64,000 nucleotides of DNA from Chiua virens (Eukaryota; Basidiomycota; Agaricomycetes; Boletales; Boletaceae), in assembly GCA_019787685.1 (NCBI GenBank), contig JAHNUO010000038.1, forward strand, positions 62,001 through 126,000, read 5' to 3'. Every line of letters starts with the position of its first letter. Within the stretch, counting starts at the first letter, position 1. Positions 42,574 to 54,395 of the stretch are shown here, piece after piece. The notes under the pieces are model-generated. The model did no database searches and had not been told where the DNA came from. It saw only the letters and a list, made by a program, of their open reading frames with translations. The translations under genes were made by a program, and so were the position numbers.

Positions 42574-43951
42574 ATGCCGACTTGCAATTGTCGACGACGA
42601 TGCGGAGGCACGTTGACCCAAGTTTCCCATTCGACATATCGCACCCACAAAAAGCATCGCGATAACGATGCCAAAGCCGATAGAGCGCTCGCTACGGGGG
42701 ATTACGAAGACCTTATCCTTGCCTCCAGCCAGCCGAGCGCACGGCAACGACAGCCAACCTCAGAACCACCCGTGGTTTCGCGTCTCGAGAACCTGCACAC
42801 CTCCGGGATCGATACAACTAATTCTCCCCAGCGAGAGGTAAGTTTCTCTGTCGATATTTTGTCTCTGTGTATCTATTTACAGGCCCAGCGTTCTCTGCGA
42901 GCCACTGTCGAAGATGCAGACAGTGATAATGAGTTCGCAGACCCCAGTCCTGCTCCAAATCCACGAGCTTCGACACCCCTCAATTCCCCCCCTCACAGAT
43001 GGTCCCTGATGCCTTCCCCCAATCCTGGCTTTCGCCCAAACTCCCCTCCACACTCTTTGCATTCCCTCCCTGATGAGCCCGAATCCGAGTATGAGGATAA
43101 CCCACTGCCAGACTCAGATCAGAATCCACCACCACCTCTTGACGCCGATGATGAAGTACTTCTCAACGAGATCTAGAACAACATCAAGCTTGCCGATCTG
43201 CGTACATCCCTTGCATTCACCCTCGGGCTGCAAACAGCCTCACTCGATGATCCCAATAGTGGACTCTCGAAAGAGGCCGTTGATCGTTTGCGCCGCCCAA
43301 TTCAACATACACTAAACCTTGACAGAGATCCCCTTCTCCGACTCGCAATTCACCTCTACCTCGAACTCAAGAACGCAGATGAAGACTACCTCAAAGTATA
43401 TGCTGCATTGCAACAATCCAATCCGATTCTCGAGCTCCCAGGCATCTCGCATCAAGAATATCGCAACGGAACTGAGTGGAATCGAGGATATGACCATCGA
43501 CATATGTCCTCGCAAGTGTATTGCATTCACAGGACCCTTTGCTCGTTCCACTGAGTGTCCTGAATGCGGGGAAACGCGCTATGAGGAAAATAACAAAGCT
43601 CGTCAGAAGTTCACATCGTTTCCGATTGGCCCTCAGTTGCAAGCGATGTATCAACACCCTGACAGCGCCGCTTCGATGCAATATCGCAATCAACGTACCC
43701 AAGAAATATTCGATCACCTCGATCGCTCGCAAGGCTTTCAAGACGACTGGCGTGACTTTATCGACGGCCAGGAATACATCTGTGCAGTCGCCGGTGGAAA
43801 GATCAAGGACACGGATGTTGTTCTTATGCTTTCGATCGATGGTGCACAGCTCTTTCGGGACAAGCAATCCGACTGCTGGATGGGAATATGGGTTATATTT
43901 GACAGGTCCCCGGAGACGAACCACGTCCTCCCTGCCTTCATAGTCAAAACC
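42574..43951 (+). pseudogene. Tnp2/CACTA (Plavaka-like) transposase, N-terminal fragment
   Basis: The frame starts MPTCNCRRRCGG and contains a probable intron (42839-42884, GTAAGT...TTTACAG). It then shows the conserved block of fungal CACTA-type transposases: DICPRKCIAFTGPF, ECPECGETRY, RQKFTSFPIGPQLQAMYQHP and DVVLMLSIDGAQLFRDKQSD. A TAG interrupts near 43174 and a frameshift lies near 43440. The protein stops at HVLPAFIVKT, where active relatives continue for several hundred residues, so the catalytic part is mostly missing. It is a dead fragment. Confidence 0.78.
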
Positions 43952-44055
43952 TGAGGCCTGAGTACTTGAATGCTAAAGTGTTAAGGCATTGCCAGCGACT
44001 GTAAGACGTGCAACGGTTTATAATGCAACCTCGACAAAGAATAATGTTGTACACA

Positions 44056-44592
44056 TCAAAGGAAAAGAACAGAACCACTGTCGCCGTAGATAGGATCTTT
44101 CGCAAACCAACCCAAATCTTTGATTTTGCTTATCTTGTCTTCCTCATCTGGCCGTCCATAACACATATCCCAGCTTTTTCCTATCGGATAACCACCCACT
44201 ACTAGGAAGTCGCCATCTAGATCTTCCAACAACCTATGTGCGAGGCCGGCTGGCAAGATCATGGCATCCCCCTTTTTAACTTCTATGATAACCCTCTCCG
44301 GATTATCTTCCCCGCCAAAACAGAGATTTGCGCGACCTTCAGCGACACACATGACCTCGTGTGAGGTGCTATGGAAATGACAGATGGTAGACATGGTAGA
44401 GCGCCAATTCGGAACGACGACACCAACAGATTGAAAATGCGATTCGATGGCAGATGCAGTGGTAGACTCTGGGAAACAGGCATGGTAGACGAGCAGGGGG
44501 TAGTTTTGGATGGAACTATTTGGGATGTAGTTGAACTTTGGGATATAGTGCTTGGTCACTTGCAAAGAGCTCAGAGGCGTCACGGCCATCAT
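44056..44592 (-). CDS. cupin-fold protein
   Basis: A 178-residue protein, read from the double ATG at 44592. The cupin motif 1 is CHFHSTSHEVMCVAEGRANL (metal-binding His and Glu residues), and motif 2 is AMILPAGLAHRLLED. The C-terminus GKSWDMCYGRPDEEDKI is shared with the adjacent pseudogene copy. Small single-domain cupins of this type bind a metal ion and have varied or unknown enzymatic roles. No signal peptide is present. Upstream in-frame codons exist but give an unlikely Cys/Ser-rich extension. No intron is needed. Confidence 0.75.
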   Translation of the reverse strand: MMAVTPLSSLQVTKHYIPKFNYIPNSSIQNYPLLVYHACFPESTTASAIESHFQSVGVVVPNWRSTMSTICHFHSTSHEVMCVAEGRANLCFGGEDNPERVIIEVKKGDAMILPAGLAHRLLEDLDGDFLVVGGYPIGKSWDMCYGRPDEEDKISKIKDLGWFAKDPIYGDSGSVLFL

Positions 44593-44736
44593 GCCAGTGG
44601 TCGAACAAGATGATCTGCTGGGAAATGACCCTGCTGGAAGCCAGCATCGGACAGAGATCGGCGCGGAGTTGGAATGAAGATGGGAGCAATACAATGTGTA
44701 GATAGTGAGCAGGATGGGATGTATTTAACTCACAGA

Positions 44737-45110
44737 CGGTGGTGTGCACATCACCAGACCACTGTCGCCATAGATGGGGTCTTTGGTGAACCAACCCAAA
44801 TCCTCGATTCTGCTAATTTTATCCTCCTCGTCTTGCCTTCCGTAGCACATATCCCAACTATTTCCTGATAACTGCCCACCATCTGAAAATTTCCGTCTAT
44901 GTCTTGTAGCAATCTGTGTGCGACACCGGTCGCCTAGATAATAATATCCCCCTTTCCAACTTCGGCGACGATCCTCCCGGGATTGTCCTCTCCTGCAAAG
45001 CACAAATTTGCACGGCCTGTGGCGATGCAGAGCACCTCATGGGTTGTGCTATGGAGTGCGCAATTACGACGCCGACAGACTGAAGATGCTGATTCGAAGT
45101 GACGTCATTG
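44737..45110 (-). pseudogene. decayed tandem copy of the cupin gene
   Basis: On the minus strand the pieces LQSVGVV, HEVLCIATGRANLCFAGEDN, GVAHRLLQDIDGNF and SWDMCYGRQDEEDKISRIED match the intact cupin gene. A TAG interrupts before GVAHRLL, the frame shifts at two places, and about 35 bases around the motif-1 start are missing. The 5' part of the gene is absent. Confidence 0.78.
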
Positions 45111-45213
45111 GACAAAGAGCCGACGGGTACGACTCGGAGCCTCCTTCCGGAATAACCCGATCATGTAATAAATGACTCTTATGTGTTTTATCTCTTTTTC
45201 TTTGCATTTCTTC

Positions 45214-47639
45214 ATGAGTCTCTTGCGACACACTGTCCGATCTACGTACTATCACCCTGCTCGTGTCGCATCTAATGCGCGGATATTTAGCTCTTCTGCT
45301 TCATGGAGCAAACAACGTCTCGTCGTTCTAGGCTCAGGTTGGGGCGGGTACGAGGTGCTTCGCGGTGTAGATAAGAAACGGTGGGGTTCGTCCTTCTCAC
45401 GTCGATCCACTCGTCTTCGTGCTCGGGCGCTCACATCCGGTCCGATCAAGATGTCACCATCGTTTCACCAACCAATGCTTTCAATTTCACACCATTGTTG
45501 GCGAGCTGTGCTGTCGGAACACTCGAGTTTCGTTGCGCAGTCGAATCTGTGAGTATCTCGATGTTCCGTATCTGCATCCGCATAGTTGATCCTGCTATCT
45601 TTCCTTGTCAGGTTAGAAGGTACTCTCCCAAAGTGGTATGCATTGCGTTTCACCGTTTATTCACAAAAATAACATTGTTTCTCTCACTCGCTTAGACCGC
45701 TTACCAGGCTTGGTGTGATGCCATAGGCGAGTCGTCATCTGTGCTTCTTAGGCGTGTCAATTAACTTCTATCTAGACTTTAAGCAGAAAGTCTTGACATG
45801 CGTGCGTACGCATTCGTGCTTCATAAACGGTTCATCGCCCACTACATTTTTAGATGCCGGCGACCCATTTACCGTCTGAGAAATATTCCGCCCCGCCGGT
45901 TCAAGGTACACAGTCTGAAACGCAATTTCCGGGAACAGGAACACCCTTCACAGTGCGTTACGACAAACTCGTGATCGCTGTCGGTGCATATGCCCAAAGC
46001 AAGTCGTTTATCTTCACTTTGTAGCCGTGTCTTATTCTCACCATAGCTTTCAATGTTCCGGGAGTCAAGGAGTATGCCCACTTTCTCAAAGACGTTCGTG
46101 ACGCACGCGCGATAAGAACGCGCATCCTGGATTGTCAGTGTTTGTGTGTTACGTCCATGCAGCGTTCCACATTTCCGCATAGGTTTTGAACAGGCAAATC
46201 AACCTGTCCTCTCGGACATCCAACGGCGGAATCTCCTCAACTTTTGCATCGTGGGCGAGTAACGATTCATTACCTCAGCTTGACAAGGGCTTCTGAAACG
46301 TGCCCGACGGGTTGTTCCAGGCGGCGGCCCTACCGGTGTTGAATTCGCAGCTGAGCTACACGATCTCCTTCACACTGAAATAGAACGGCACTACCCTTCA
46401 CTCGCTCGGCTTGCTAGGATTACGCTGTACGACGTGGCACCTAGCATCCTGGGAAGCTTCGATAGATCGCTTTCCATGTGAGTTGCATGTTGTTTTTGTG
46501 GTCGATTAATCCCGAGTTTCGTGTGATAGCTGGGCCGAGGAGAAATTCCGCAGAGATGGAATTAGCCTCAAGACCAGACACCACGTCGAACGTGTCGAAA
46601 AGGTGAAAATGGTTCTCTACATATATAGGCGTTTCTGCTCACGCAGTTGCTAAGGATAAGATGTTTGTGAAAGAGCAGGGAGAAGGTTTCGTGATAACCC
46701 CTATTGATAATCCTGTAAAGCTCACAAGGTTCCGCAGTTCCATTTGGGCTCCTTGTCTGGAGTACGGGGCTAGCACCTAACCCCCTGATTCAATCCATCG
46801 ATTACATCGAGAAGCACGAGAGATCGCAAAGGTACGGGTGTCAGGTTATGTCTCCGGCTTGTTCCAGACTGACCTCGTACGCGGGAAGCCTCCTTACCAA
46901 TGAGCATTTGAACGTCATCACGAAAGACGGTCGCATCGATCCGGATGTATGGGCTATTGGGGATGCTGCGATCATTAAGACGGCAGTGCTTCCAGCGACA
47001 GCGCAAGGTCGGCACCTCTCCTAATCACGCGCCCATGGGTTGTGGGTTAGTGCGGACTCTTACTGATACTCACATGACTGCAGTTGCCAATCAAAAGGCC
47101 AAATACATGGTGAATAAGCTGAACAGCATTGTTAAGGAACGTGAGCATACGAAACCATTCAAATTCCATGATCTCGGCAGTCTGGCGTATCTTGGAGACT
47201 GGTGCGTGGCCATCGGGTCACAAGGACACCCTTTGATCAGAACCCTGTTGGTAATCGTACAGGAAGGCCATTTATGATCGCTCCACAGCCGAGACTGGTT
47301 TCAAAGCGAAGGAGTCAGGTCGGCTAGCGTGGCTCCTATGGCGTTCCGCCTATTTCACCATGACGCTTAGCATCCGAAACAAGTACGTGTCTAATAGATA
47401 TGGATATCTCCGAAAGGTCGTTCATTAAACCGTTTTAACGCGTCTACAGGATCCTAGTCCCTACATACTGGTGAGTCGTTCTCATGGCCCCACATGTTCG
47501 GATCTCATTCCTATCTCTGCGCCCCTGTACAGGTTCTTGAACTGTGCGTATCTGCATTTGTTCGCCATGCGCGGCGTGATCGTGACTTGATCTCACGTTA
47601 CTGATAGGGATCTTTGGCCGAGACCTGACTCGTTTCTAA
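45214..47639 (+). CDS. type II (rotenone-insensitive) NADH dehydrogenase, NDE/NDI-like
   Basis: This single-subunit flavoenzyme passes electrons from NADH to ubiquinone at the inner mitochondrial membrane without pumping protons. Eighteen exons join in phase from ATG 45214 to TAA 47637-47639, giving 483 residues. The N-terminus MSLLRHTVRSTYYHPARVAS is a good mitochondrial presequence. Dinucleotide-binding motifs are RLVVLGSGWGGYEVLRGV (FAD) and FCIVGGGPTGVEFAAEL (NADH). Further family blocks are DVTIVSPTNAFNFTPLLASC, VPFGLLVWSTGLAPNPLI and DVWAIGDAA. The C-terminus YWFLNWIFGRDLTRF is typical. No EF-hand was seen. Three introns start with GC instead of GT (45727, 45999, 46255), each followed by a strong consensus. 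Whether it faces the matrix or the intermembrane space cannot be told. Confidence 0.92.
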
Positions 47640-48002
47640 CTTGCAATACCTCTCGATGACACATCATGCCTTATGGACTACTTCCAAGGGTCCAACCGTG
47701 ACATTCGGACCGAACAACGCCAGAACAACCATAAACCCGCTAATGCGCATACATAATGCTAACGCCACATCACCGCTCACGCATATACTGAGGGATACAG
47801 TCCTTTGATACTTAGAAATATAACGTCCGAGTAGCCATTTCGAGTTACAGGTAATGGTAATGTGATCCATATCATACTAGCACAATTATAGACGTGGGGT
47901 ATCCGTATGCATGAATCCAAAAAACAGAGTAGAAACCAGATCAAAACACGTTGCGAGTCAAAAGGACGAGTTAAACAGCATTTGATAGCGATAACGAGCA
48001 TG
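47640..48002. other. short intergenic stretch between convergent genes
   Basis: This lies between the stop codons of the NADH dehydrogenase (plus) and WH1-CRIB (minus) genes and holds both 3' regions. Nothing else is recognised. Confidence 0.5.
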
Positions 48003-49196
48003 TCAGAGAATCAACACCTTGCGACGGATCTTGCGCTTCTTTTCCGGAGGCGGGCTGGGCGACGACAGTACAGGGCACGCTGTCCGCACACGAACATGAG
48101 CCGATGTCGAGCATTACATCAGAGACCACTTACACGACGTCGACGACTCCGAACCAGGCGCCTCTCCCGTCGAGGAAGCCCCGATCCCGTACCCTTGCAA
48201 ATCCGCAATCAACGCGCCCCACGCAGGCTCAATGTTCTTGGACGACTCAATCATGCCCCGCGCGCCCACACCAACGTGCGAGACGTGCACAAACGAGTGC
48301 GGTGCCGGGCTCGAGATCAAGCTGCTAATATTGGGCCGGAGCGAGGACGGTTTCAGGCTCGGTTTGAATCGTATCGTGGACGACTTGGGTTTGGTGGGCG
48401 TCGGTTTCGGGTTGGGTTTGGTCGTGCTGGGTTGGACGGTCGTGTCGGTGTCGGTGTTGGTGTGGGTGCTGGGTAATGAGAGCACTTGGGGAGGTGCCGG
48501 CACCGACGGCGTCTTGGTCATTTCCCTTTCCCTCTTGACAGAATTGGAGCGGAAGGGTCGGAAGATGGCTGATGGGGAAGGGGCGAGACGGTCAGTCGAA
48601 ATCACATCATCGCACACGAGGCGAAGCGCGAAGGGACGACAACACGTACAGTGACGTCGGGTCCGGTCGACAACCTTTTTGTAAAACACGGCCGCTTCCC
48701 CGTCGTCGTCGAAACAGAACCCAAACATTCTCGTCTGCCAGCGTGCGTATTCAGTCCCAAGTCCACGACCATCCCCGTCGCTGGCATCGCAATGAGACCC
48801 ACATACCGTTCCAGAGAAGAAGTGGAAAAATGGTTTGTCCTTGTTGTATTCGAACACCTCGGGGACAGAAAACATCCACACGACTCTGTCCGTTTTGATG
48901 TCCACCAACCTAAACCAATAGTTTTCCTTGAGCCGGAGTCCGTGTGTGGTGATACCGCGGTCTGGTGGAGGCGGGGGCACACCAGGAGGGAGGCCCTGGC
49001 GATCACGTCCAAAGACGAGGATGCCCCGGAGGTTCGAGTACGTCCAGTTCAAGTGTGCGTTGATGAACGGCGCATAATAGACTCGGACCGCAGCAGTGGC
49101 GATCACTTTTTGCGTGCTGGGCTCGAGAACGGATGAGAGGTAAGGGTGGCGCTGCTTATCTTCTGCAGTGAAGAACGCGGTTGCGGGGTTGTGCAT
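48003..49196 (-). CDS. WH1 + CRIB protein (WASP-like, without VCA)
   Basis: Four exons (49196-48807, 48734-48650, 48568-48134, 48079-48003) join in phase to 328 residues; an in-frame ATG at 49241 would add 15. Residues about 1-155 form a WH1/EVH1 domain: VIATAAVRVYYAPFINAHLN, WTYSNLRGILVFGRD, NYWFRLVDIKTDRVVWMFSV and AVFYKKVVDR. A Ser/Thr/Pro/Lys linker follows. At about residues 255-300 is a CRIB motif, ISSPAPHSFVHVSHVG, with a downstream EPAWGALIADLQGYGI segment as in GTPase-binding domains. The protein then ends in a basic tail (PPPEKKRKIRRKVLIL). There is no polyproline-rich region with WH2, central and acidic parts, so it cannot activate Arp2/3 as WASP does. It may be a Cdc42/Rac-responsive adaptor. 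Confidence 0.8.
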
Positions 49197-49241
49197 CAGC
49201 GAGAGAATGTGAGAGTGAGAGATATGGTGATAGTTGGACAA

Positions 49242-50771
49242 ACGAAGGAGTGATGGATATATGTTAAGAGGAAGAGATCATACGGGAAGACGAATGATGA
49301 GGAGGTTATATAGCGACTGATTTGCGGGTGGGTGAGTGCAGTGAACCTATGTGGGTGGAAGAGAGCGGCATCGTGGTCGCCTCATGGTCATATTGGACTG
49401 TGGCGCGAAACCGCCCCGAAATGGATGGGTGCCAAGGTATGGGTAAGGGCACGCAGCAGATGTTGATTCGTGTTCATAGCCTGACTCGGACCACGGACCC
49501 CTTTCAGCGGGCCAACTTCACAGGGAAAACTCCCAACAAAATTCTGAGCGCCCGGAGGCGGAAGGCATCTATTGGTATCTCCACAGCCCCGAGAAGTCAT
49601 CCTGAGAAATCGAGATAGATCTCTGGATGAAGGGAGTCGTGAGGATTGTGACATAAAACTGACCCCGGATTGGGGCGTACTTTCCATGCTTGGATGCCGA
49701 CCGACCGTTGCTATGATGGGCCACGATGCCAGTCCAAAATCGCGCACTTGGCCCAACGATACGTAATGCGTCTTCAACACGTGCAGCTCCGGAAGTGAAC
49801 TTGATCGCGGCCGCTACAACATCAGACGTTTCCCAGTTCGCTCACTCATCCCAATTCTGAGTTCATTCCTGCCCGGTCTGTTCCGAATTCCATCAAGATG
49901 GGTTACCTGAGCGGGGGGGGTTAGTAAACGGAGATCCAGTTCAGAATTCATATCGTTGCCAATGACAACAGAGAACGTACCTGTACCCAACTAGGGTTTT
50001 GTGCCATTCTGAGATGACCCTCCCATTGAAGCCAATACCGCGGCAAACGGCCAGTCGGCCACTCTACGATGCGAATCCCCGATCTGGTGGCTTAATCGCC
50101 GTCAAGCATGGTCAATAAAATTTTGTCCGTCAATTCCGCGAACGACACACAACGAGTTTGAGGCTCTGACAAGCCACGGCTACAACACAAGCCAAAGCAG
50201 GCGCGAATCTGGTCTGGGCCTGACCGTTGGATTTCATGGGCCGTGGACGTCTCATTCATACTCAGTTGGCCGCTAGGTACTGATGCAGCAGACCTGATCC
50301 ACATGAATGATGAAACACGCCTTTCAATCACGAAGATACTCAGACGGCACAACTATCAAAAGCTCGTGACGCTTTTTGCGCATATTAAATGGACTAGAAA
50401 AGTTTCGCTCGCACCTCAGTGATGTGGGCAAGATTGATTCGGGCACAGACCTGACCGTTTCCTGCCAGAAATTGCGCAGCGTCCTTGTTCTCGCTATTGA
50501 CCATAACGATCCGCTCCCATCACCGCGATACAATGTATTTGGATGATGCCTGAAATAGCTAACGGCATTCCGGCACTCTATAGTGAAGGTATCCGCGAAC
50601 TTGCTAGACCCGCCCGCGACTTCTTTACACAGCCCAGGTCAAGTGAAGAAGACGGACGACAGCCCCTCACCGCGTTACCCATAGGGGTAGAACCGACGCC
50701 ACTTCAGCGCACTGGGGAATCCCACTGAGCGGGAGAGGGATCAAAAAACGCTTCTACCTTGATGAATTGAA
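49242..50771. other. gene-free stretch
   Basis: About 1.5 kb without a gene I can support. Frames are short on both strands and show no family motif. The left part is the upstream region of the WH1-CRIB gene. Confidence 0.5.
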
Positions 50772-52051
50772 TTACATCAGAAAAGCGGCCTTGGAATGTT
50801 CATCCATAAACACCAAACGGGCTCCCTTGAGTATGCGAATCTTGCGATCGATGGCTCCTGATCGGCCTGGGACCTGCCCATTAACGGCCTCGTATCGATA
50901 CGCATCCAGGACGTTGCGCAGAAATAAGGAGTATGGTACGTCGTGGTAAACCTTGATATAATCTATACCTTCTAGGTGGGCTCTGCAAATGTCTGTCGCA
51001 AAGTCATCCCCCGTGGTATGAGCTGACGAATGCTGGGTGTAATAGGATGGCCGGTTGCTTTCCCAAACGGGCTCTGACATTGTCAAGAAGGCATCCGCAG
51101 GTGCAGCATGGAAAGACAGCGACAGCGGCCCCAGATGCTTTGCCTGCTGGATAGATCCGAGAAAGATCCAGAGATGCTGTAAAGAGTCGGGTGTCCATAT
51201 TATCGTAGACGGCTGAGATACAGGCACAGGGAGGCATGGAGTCGGGGAGCGCGAGGCGAGCTGAGTTTCCACAGAAATGACGGCCTTGGAGGCACCATCC
51301 CACGGCAAGCTGCCACGCACAGGAATAAGCCACGCAGCCCTCCTATATCTGCCACTCAATAACTCGTTTATTGCGGCCATGTCATACGGCGCGACCGGCA
51401 ACGGCAGTGTCTTTGAGAAGGGTGGAATTTTATCGCTATCCACCGGTTGAAATTCGGCTGCGGGAGCTGGCATGAAATGTGGCTAAACGATTTTGAGTCA
51501 CGCTGACCCGACTCCGGTGCGATAGACTGACTGACACACCTGGGGTACCAAATGGAGGATACTGCATGTTTCCAGTCGAAGGCGCTCGTCTGGTTCGATC
51601 ACGCTCGAGACACTACTCCGTATGCGCTTTCCTTGGCGAGCCAGGTGAACGACCCTAGTTCGAGTATGCATCCAGGGTTGGAAATCAGTACTTTCAAACT
51701 CTTGAAGATCGCACAGCCGAGAACGATCAGGGTCGTCCGCCTGAGATGGTTGGCCCCATTCTGGAATGCTTTTAGTCCCTATTTCTGTTGTCAAAGGGGG
51801 CGGAACTATGTGATATTGGTAAAGTCTTTGGCGATGGAGCGCTACCTCCATTTCAGTGTACGGCGCGGAATCAGTCGGACATGATACGTACTAAACAAGG
51901 ATGGGTCGACAGTCGATTGTGGTGTCACCCAGTGAGTGTGACCTGAGCAGGCAAAGGCCAGGTCGCGTCCTCGTTCCAACTGTAGGGTAGACCTGGAAGT
52001 TGAAGCATCCCTGAGCGCGACAAAGTCGTGAACCGTTATCTTGTAGCTCAT
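50772..52051 (-). CDS. hypothetical protein, probably three exons
   Basis: The largest part is a 233-codon frame (51473-50772) with protein-like composition (ELLSGRYRRAAWLIPVRGSL, IIWTPDSLQHLWIFLGSIQQ, VYHDVPYSLFLRNVLDAYRY). Upstream on the same strand LHLVPQ ends in GTGTGTCAG, and an acceptor GTTTAG lies at about 51485, joining LHLVPQ to PHFMPAPAAE in frame. A further exon may start at MSYKITVHDFVALRDASTSR (52051), joined at ...VDPSLF. I do not recognise the family. The 5' joins are uncertain; the large exon is the firm part. Confidence 0.5.
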
Positions 52052-52215
52052 GTCCACCAAAACTTTGAGCTTGGGGACACAATGGAATCATTTGGACCTT
52101 GAATGTCAGAACGAGACGCACAACGAGCAGCTGATGGGCCTAGTTTGGATTACACCCCCATTTGGGGGGTTATTCTAGTTATCATTCCTACTGGAAGAAT
52201 AAAGCGTCCACTCCC

Positions 52216-53498
52216 ATGACTCACCGCGACATTGTCATTATTGGTGGCGGAATAATAGGTTGCACTACCGCTTATTTTCTCACCAGACATCCCTCGTATT
52301 CTTCCTCGACTACCAGAATTACTGTCCTAGAGGCATCAGCTCATGGTGTCGCCCAGGGTGCTTCTGGAAAGGCCGGTGGACTCGTCGCCAAGTGGGCATA
52401 TCCGCGTCAACTTGTCGACATTTCTTTCTCCGAACATGTCAGGCTGGCAAACGAACACAACGGCAAGGAAAGGTGGGGCTGGCGGTTCGTTAACTGCGGG
52501 AACTGGGAAGGGCGGGGCGATGACCTGAAACGCTCCTTTGGAAGTGGCGTCGGAGCGGGTGGAAGACGGAAGAGCTTGGAAAAGAAATGCGGACTCGACG
52601 GCTCTCCTGAGATCTCCTCGCCAAGGCCTCCATCAGGCCATCCCGAAGACCTGAACTGGGTCAACCAGGACCTCACCGAGTCTTACAGCCCCATGTCCGC
52701 GCCTGATGGTACTGCTCAGGTGCATCCATATCTCTTTACCACCAGTATGATGGACCTTGCTATGGAAGTGGGGGCTACGCTACTGAAAGGGCGCGCAACC
52801 GCGATTGAACAAGAGAGCGGCCGTGCCACTGGTGTTCGCTACAAGGACTCGAGTGATGACGCTTCAAAGGTCATACCCGCTACCCACGTCATATTGTCTG
52901 CTGGGGCGTGGTCGCCATCGATCATACCCACTTTGCCCATCTCCGCAACTCGTGCTCACAGCGTCACTGTTCGTCCTAGCCCGGACGTGTCGATAGCACC
53001 TTACGTTCTCTTTACTGAAATAGCTCTCCCGGGAGGACGAGTGGTGACCCCTGAAATTTACGCCCGGCCAGGTAATGAAATTTATGCTTGTGGACCGGGG
53101 GACGACTCACTGCTTCCTGCAAACGTGGATGATGTTCAAGTGGATCGAGCTGCTTGTCTAAGCGTTTGGGAACATGTTGCAAGCATCTCCCCAGAATTCA
53201 AAGAAGCGACAGTGGAGAAGCGTCAGGCATGTTTTCTGCCCGTGGTTAGTGGTAGTGATGGAGGGCCCATTATCGGCGAAGCACGTGATAACATCGCAAA
53301 GGGGGTGTACATTGCGACTGGACACACTTGCTGGGTCAGTCACACGTGGCTGATAGACTCGCTATGCTAACAGGATGACAGGGCATATGCAACGCACCGG
53401 GGACTGCAAAGGTGATCACTGAGTTGATCATGGATGGGAAGATTAGGTCAGAGAATATCAGAAGTTTGGAGCCTTCACGTTTTTTTGTGAAAGTGTAA
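52216..53498 (+). CDS. FAD-dependent oxidoreductase, DAO family (TDA3-like)
   Basis: Two exons (52216-53334, 53382-53498) join in phase to 411 residues. The N-terminal dinucleotide motif is DIVIIGGGIIGCTTAYFLTR. A VAQGASGKAGGLVAKWAYP segment follows, typical of the fungal putative oxidoreductase TDA3 group within the D-amino-acid-oxidase (DAO) fold. The C-terminal flavin-contact region is GGPIIGEARDNIAKGVYIATGHTCWGICNAPGTAK, shown here in pieces: GGPIIGEARDN, GVYIATGHTCW and GICNAPGTAK. Yeast TDA3 has been linked to late-endosome trafficking, but its reaction is not firmly known. The ATG at 52216 was preferred over one at 52162 because it places the FAD motif at the usual distance. No targeting signal is seen. 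Confidence 0.87.
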
Positions 53499-54395
53499 TT
53501 ATGACTTGTCAGCGTGTTCCGCCGACGGTGGGTTCTGGCATGAGAATCCTTTTAATAGTGTGCATCGGGGTGAGAGCCTTGTGCAGGTAACCAGGCCAAT
53601 GGCGCGTTCCGGCGGTGACTCAACAACACCCGAACCTCCGATTCGCCTGAACACTGAGACCGTGACGTTTGTCAGAGCAAATGACCGGTTCCGCACAACC
53701 AGCACGAAGCGGGTCCGACTCGGCGCTGTTCAAGTTGTCGACTTGAAGGGTGAGTTCATGCCTACAAAGTAGTAGCCTGAGATCGTCAAGGGATGAATCG
53801 ATGACTTGATTGTTCCTGAATCCCAGATCTTGCCGCGACACCACTAACTTAGTATGTATTAGTGCGGCTCACTCCCTCGGGGCGTCGTAAGGGCGAGATA
53901 AAGTCCCACTGCCGACTTCTCGGTCCTCCAGTGTTCTTCAGCTGGTTCCCAATACAATCCCTGTGCGGTTCAGTTCACGTTGCAACTCCCGCCAGGGCTA
54001 CTGTAACGTCTGACCGCCTCGTGGCTGTCACAGCATCATCGTCGCTGTCAATCCTAAAAAGGTTCCGTCAAAAACCTTCAAACCTCACACACTCTTTTCC
54101 CCTCTCCCTCGTTCCTTCATGGTCACGCTCGTGTCGTTCGCCGTCTAGACACACTCACGGTGCCCCACGCATCCCTCTCGCGATCATTCATACCAACTGC
54201 GTACGCTCACTCTTCACGATCGGTAAGTTATTCGCCACTTCCGTCATTCCCCGTCCCCTTCCACTTTGTGATAAATTCATATTCCGGAATACGGACGTTG
54301 ATCTCGGAGGAGCTCGCTGGTTGACGACCATTTTTCTAGTTTCAGATAGCGCTATAATTTAGCATTTACACGTCGCTCCCTAAACTTCGGACCCC
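53499..54395. other. intergenic stretch, no supported gene
   Basis: Frames exist on both strands but without recognised motifs or consistent exons. The right end is the upstream region of the Clp1-like gene at 54396. Confidence 0.45.
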
